Shown in pieces: positions 5,704 through 6,630 of a stretch of 6,630 nt of DNA. Source of the DNA: Chloroflexota bacterium. GTDB taxonomy: Bacteria; Chloroflexota; Limnocylindria; Limnocylindrales; CSP1-4. Positions within the stretch are counted from its first letter, which is position 1. Each line of letters starts with the position of its first letter. The DNA lies in the NCBI GenBank assembly GCA_021785115.1, contig JAJYGO010000064.1:1-6630 (forward strand), in the 5' to 3' direction. The position numbers were made by a program, and so were the translations under genes. The notes below the pieces were generated by a model. The model saw nothing but the letters and a program-made list of their open reading frames with translations. It was not told where the DNA came from and did no database searches.

Positions 5704-6536
5704 TCCTGACTGCCCGCCGAACGGACGGTGACGTGCAGCGAGCCGGGGACCTCGTGGTCTGCGGCGACCAGGAGGTAGCCGCCTCCGCACCCGGAGTACA
5801 TGGCGCCCGCCGATGCCTGCTGGTAGACGCGAAGCAGGCCGACGAGGTCGATCTCGATCGTGGGATGCGCGACGGTGTGCGGCAGAAGGTGCTCCCAGCA
5901 GCGCATGGTCTCGTTGAGCGACTCACCGAGCATGTCCAGGTCCCGCCCCACGATGGCGTCGTAGCACGCCTTGCCGCTGGCCGAGAGTCGTTCCACCCAG
6001 TCAGGATCGAGGCGCTTGATCCCGAGCGGCGCGTAGCCAGCCGGGCGGGGCGCGACGGGCACCAGGTGAAGCACGGACTCCAGCCAGGCGGCGACGTCCG
6101 GGTCTGTGCAGGACTCGATGTGGCTCGGGAACCAGCCGCCGTCGATCGAGACGTCGTAGTCGAGGCGGTTGATGCCGGGGAGCACGAGGCCGCACATGTC
6201 CTGGGAGCCCGAGGGCTCAACGAGGTTGGCGTTCTCGACCGCATACAGCTCGCGGATCACGGACATGGGCTCCCGATCGGACGGGATCCCATCGGGCCAC
6301 AGCCGCTGGGCCACCGCTCTGGTTCCGGTCGCCATCCCGCAGCGGTCGAGGTAGCGGAACGTGGGCTCGACGCCCACGACGACCATTGAACCGGGGGGGT
6401 TCGGGTTGACGGACGACATGAACGGCTGGTCGAGCCAGCCGCCAGCAAGCTGGAGACGATACGGCCAGGGCCCGATCATGCCCTCGAGTCCCTCGGGCCG
6501 AACGATGGCAGAACCGGCAACCCTCCCCGCCGCCAC
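5700..6536 (-). CDS. GHMP-type sugar kinase, divergent
   Basis: Likely ATP-dependent phosphorylation of a sugar or sugar phosphate in the cytoplasm. Of 278 aa, shorter than the usual 300-350. GHMP motif 1 appears as LAGGWLDQPF at 30-39. A degenerate Gly-rich ATP loop is CGMATGTRAVA at 66-76, where the family normally has GLGSS. PSGSQDMCGLVLPG at 108-121 matches the KQDQYAAAFGG region of heptose-type GHMP kinases, with Asp113 as probable catalytic acid. Motif 3 is SGCGGGYLLVA at 248-258. GTG 6536 lies 3 nt after the upstream stop, with GAGGG 7 nt before it. ATG 6479 (259 aa, starting MIGPWPYR) is a real alternative, since the family fold begins there. It overlaps the nucleotidyltransferase start by 4 nt, so kinase and transferase probably act in sequence. 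The superfamily call is good; the substrate is unknown. Confidence 0.8.
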   Translation of the reverse strand: MAAGRVAGSAIVRPEGLEGMIGPWPYRLQLAGGWLDQPFMSSVNPNPPGSMVVVGVEPTFRYLDRCGMATGTRAVAQRLWPDGIPSDREPMSVIRELYAVENANLVEPSGSQDMCGLVLPGINRLDYDVSIDGGWFPSHIESCTDPDVAAWLESVLHLVPVAPRPAGYAPLGIKRLDPDWVERLSASGKACYDAIVGRDLDMLGESLNETMRCWEHLLPHTVAHPTIEIDLVGLLRVYQQASAGAMYSGCGGGYLLVAADHEVPGSLHVTVRSAGSQE

Positions 6537-6539
6537 CGC

Positions 6540-6630
6540 TCAGCCCTCGACGACGCGCTTGCCGGCCTTGCGGTCGGCGTACTGCCCGGCGATCCAGGCG
6601 TAGGTGGCGGCCATGCCCTCCCGGAGGGGC
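6540..6630 (-). CDS. NAD-dependent epimerase/dehydratase, C-terminal fragment (cut by window edge)
   Basis: Only the last 29 codons and the TGA (6542-6540) are inside the window. They read PLREGMAATYAWIAGQYADR, then KAGKRVVEG. The (P)LxEGMxxTYxWIxxQ pattern is the usual closing helix of sugar-nucleotide epimerase/dehydratases such as GDP-mannose 3,5-epimerase-like enzymes. The stop is 3 nt before the kinase GTG, so the gene leads into the same operon. The family is inferred from a short tail, so moderate confidence; exact activity cannot be judged. Confidence 0.65.
   Translation of the reverse strand, partial: PLREGMAATYAWIAGQYADRKAGKRVVEG

Noticed and set aside
5704..5790. Upstream extension of the nucleotidyltransferase (29 more codons)
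   Set aside because: It would overlap the kinase gene extensively with an Arg/Pro-rich segment; ATG 5703 makes the ATGA overlap and begins close to the first domain.
5733..6389. 218-codon open frame on the + strand opposite the GHMP kinase
   Set aside because: It is antisense to a gene with GHMP motifs and an operon-like stop/start overlap; no domain seen.

Overview
The window is a very GC-rich (about 70% by eye), tightly packed stretch of bacterial chromosome given over to carbohydrate metabolism. It holds eight protein genes, two of them cut by the window edges. High GC, clear Shine-Dalgarno (SD) sequences, several TTG/GTG starts, a LacI-type regulator and an aldose 1-dehydrogenase fit a high-GC soil-type bacterium such as an actinobacterium or a member of Chloroflexota. 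The sequence alone does not settle the phylum. No RNA genes, mobile elements or CRISPR arrays were seen.

Layout. On the + strand, 1-331 is an L-rhamnose mutarotase family gene that lacks at most its first two bases, followed by a LacI-family repressor at 527-1600. All other genes are on the - strand and converge on the repressor. Read in the direction of transcription they are: the last codons of an NAD-dependent epimerase/dehydratase (6630-6540), a divergent GHMP-type sugar kinase (6536-5700), a two-domain HxGH nucleotidyltransferase (5703-4858), a 177-nt gap holding the only AT-rich patch in the window, an aldo/keto reductase of the D-threo-aldose 1-dehydrogenase type (4680-3649), a fumarylacetoacetate hydrolase (FAH) family enzyme (3568-2666) and an extended short-chain dehydrogenase/epimerase (2669-1674). 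The kinase/nucleotidyltransferase and FAH/dehydrogenase pairs each share an ATGA stop/start overlap, so each pair is probably translationally coupled.

How the genes may work together. The mutarotase, aldose 1-dehydrogenase and FAH-type hydrolase are three parts of the known non-phosphorylative route for L-fucose, L-rhamnose and related sugars: anomer interconversion, oxidation to lactone, then cleavage of a diketo-deoxy acid. The lactonase and dehydratase of that route are not in the window. The extended dehydrogenase coupled to the FAH gene may be a further redox step. The upstream trio (epimerase, GHMP kinase, nucleotidyltransferase) looks like a module that phosphorylates a sugar and activates it as an NDP-sugar. 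Its substrate cannot be told from sequence.

The most unusual item is the nucleotidyltransferase. Its N-terminal half is a recognisable but catalytically degenerate copy of its C-terminal half, with the HxGH signature lost in the first copy.
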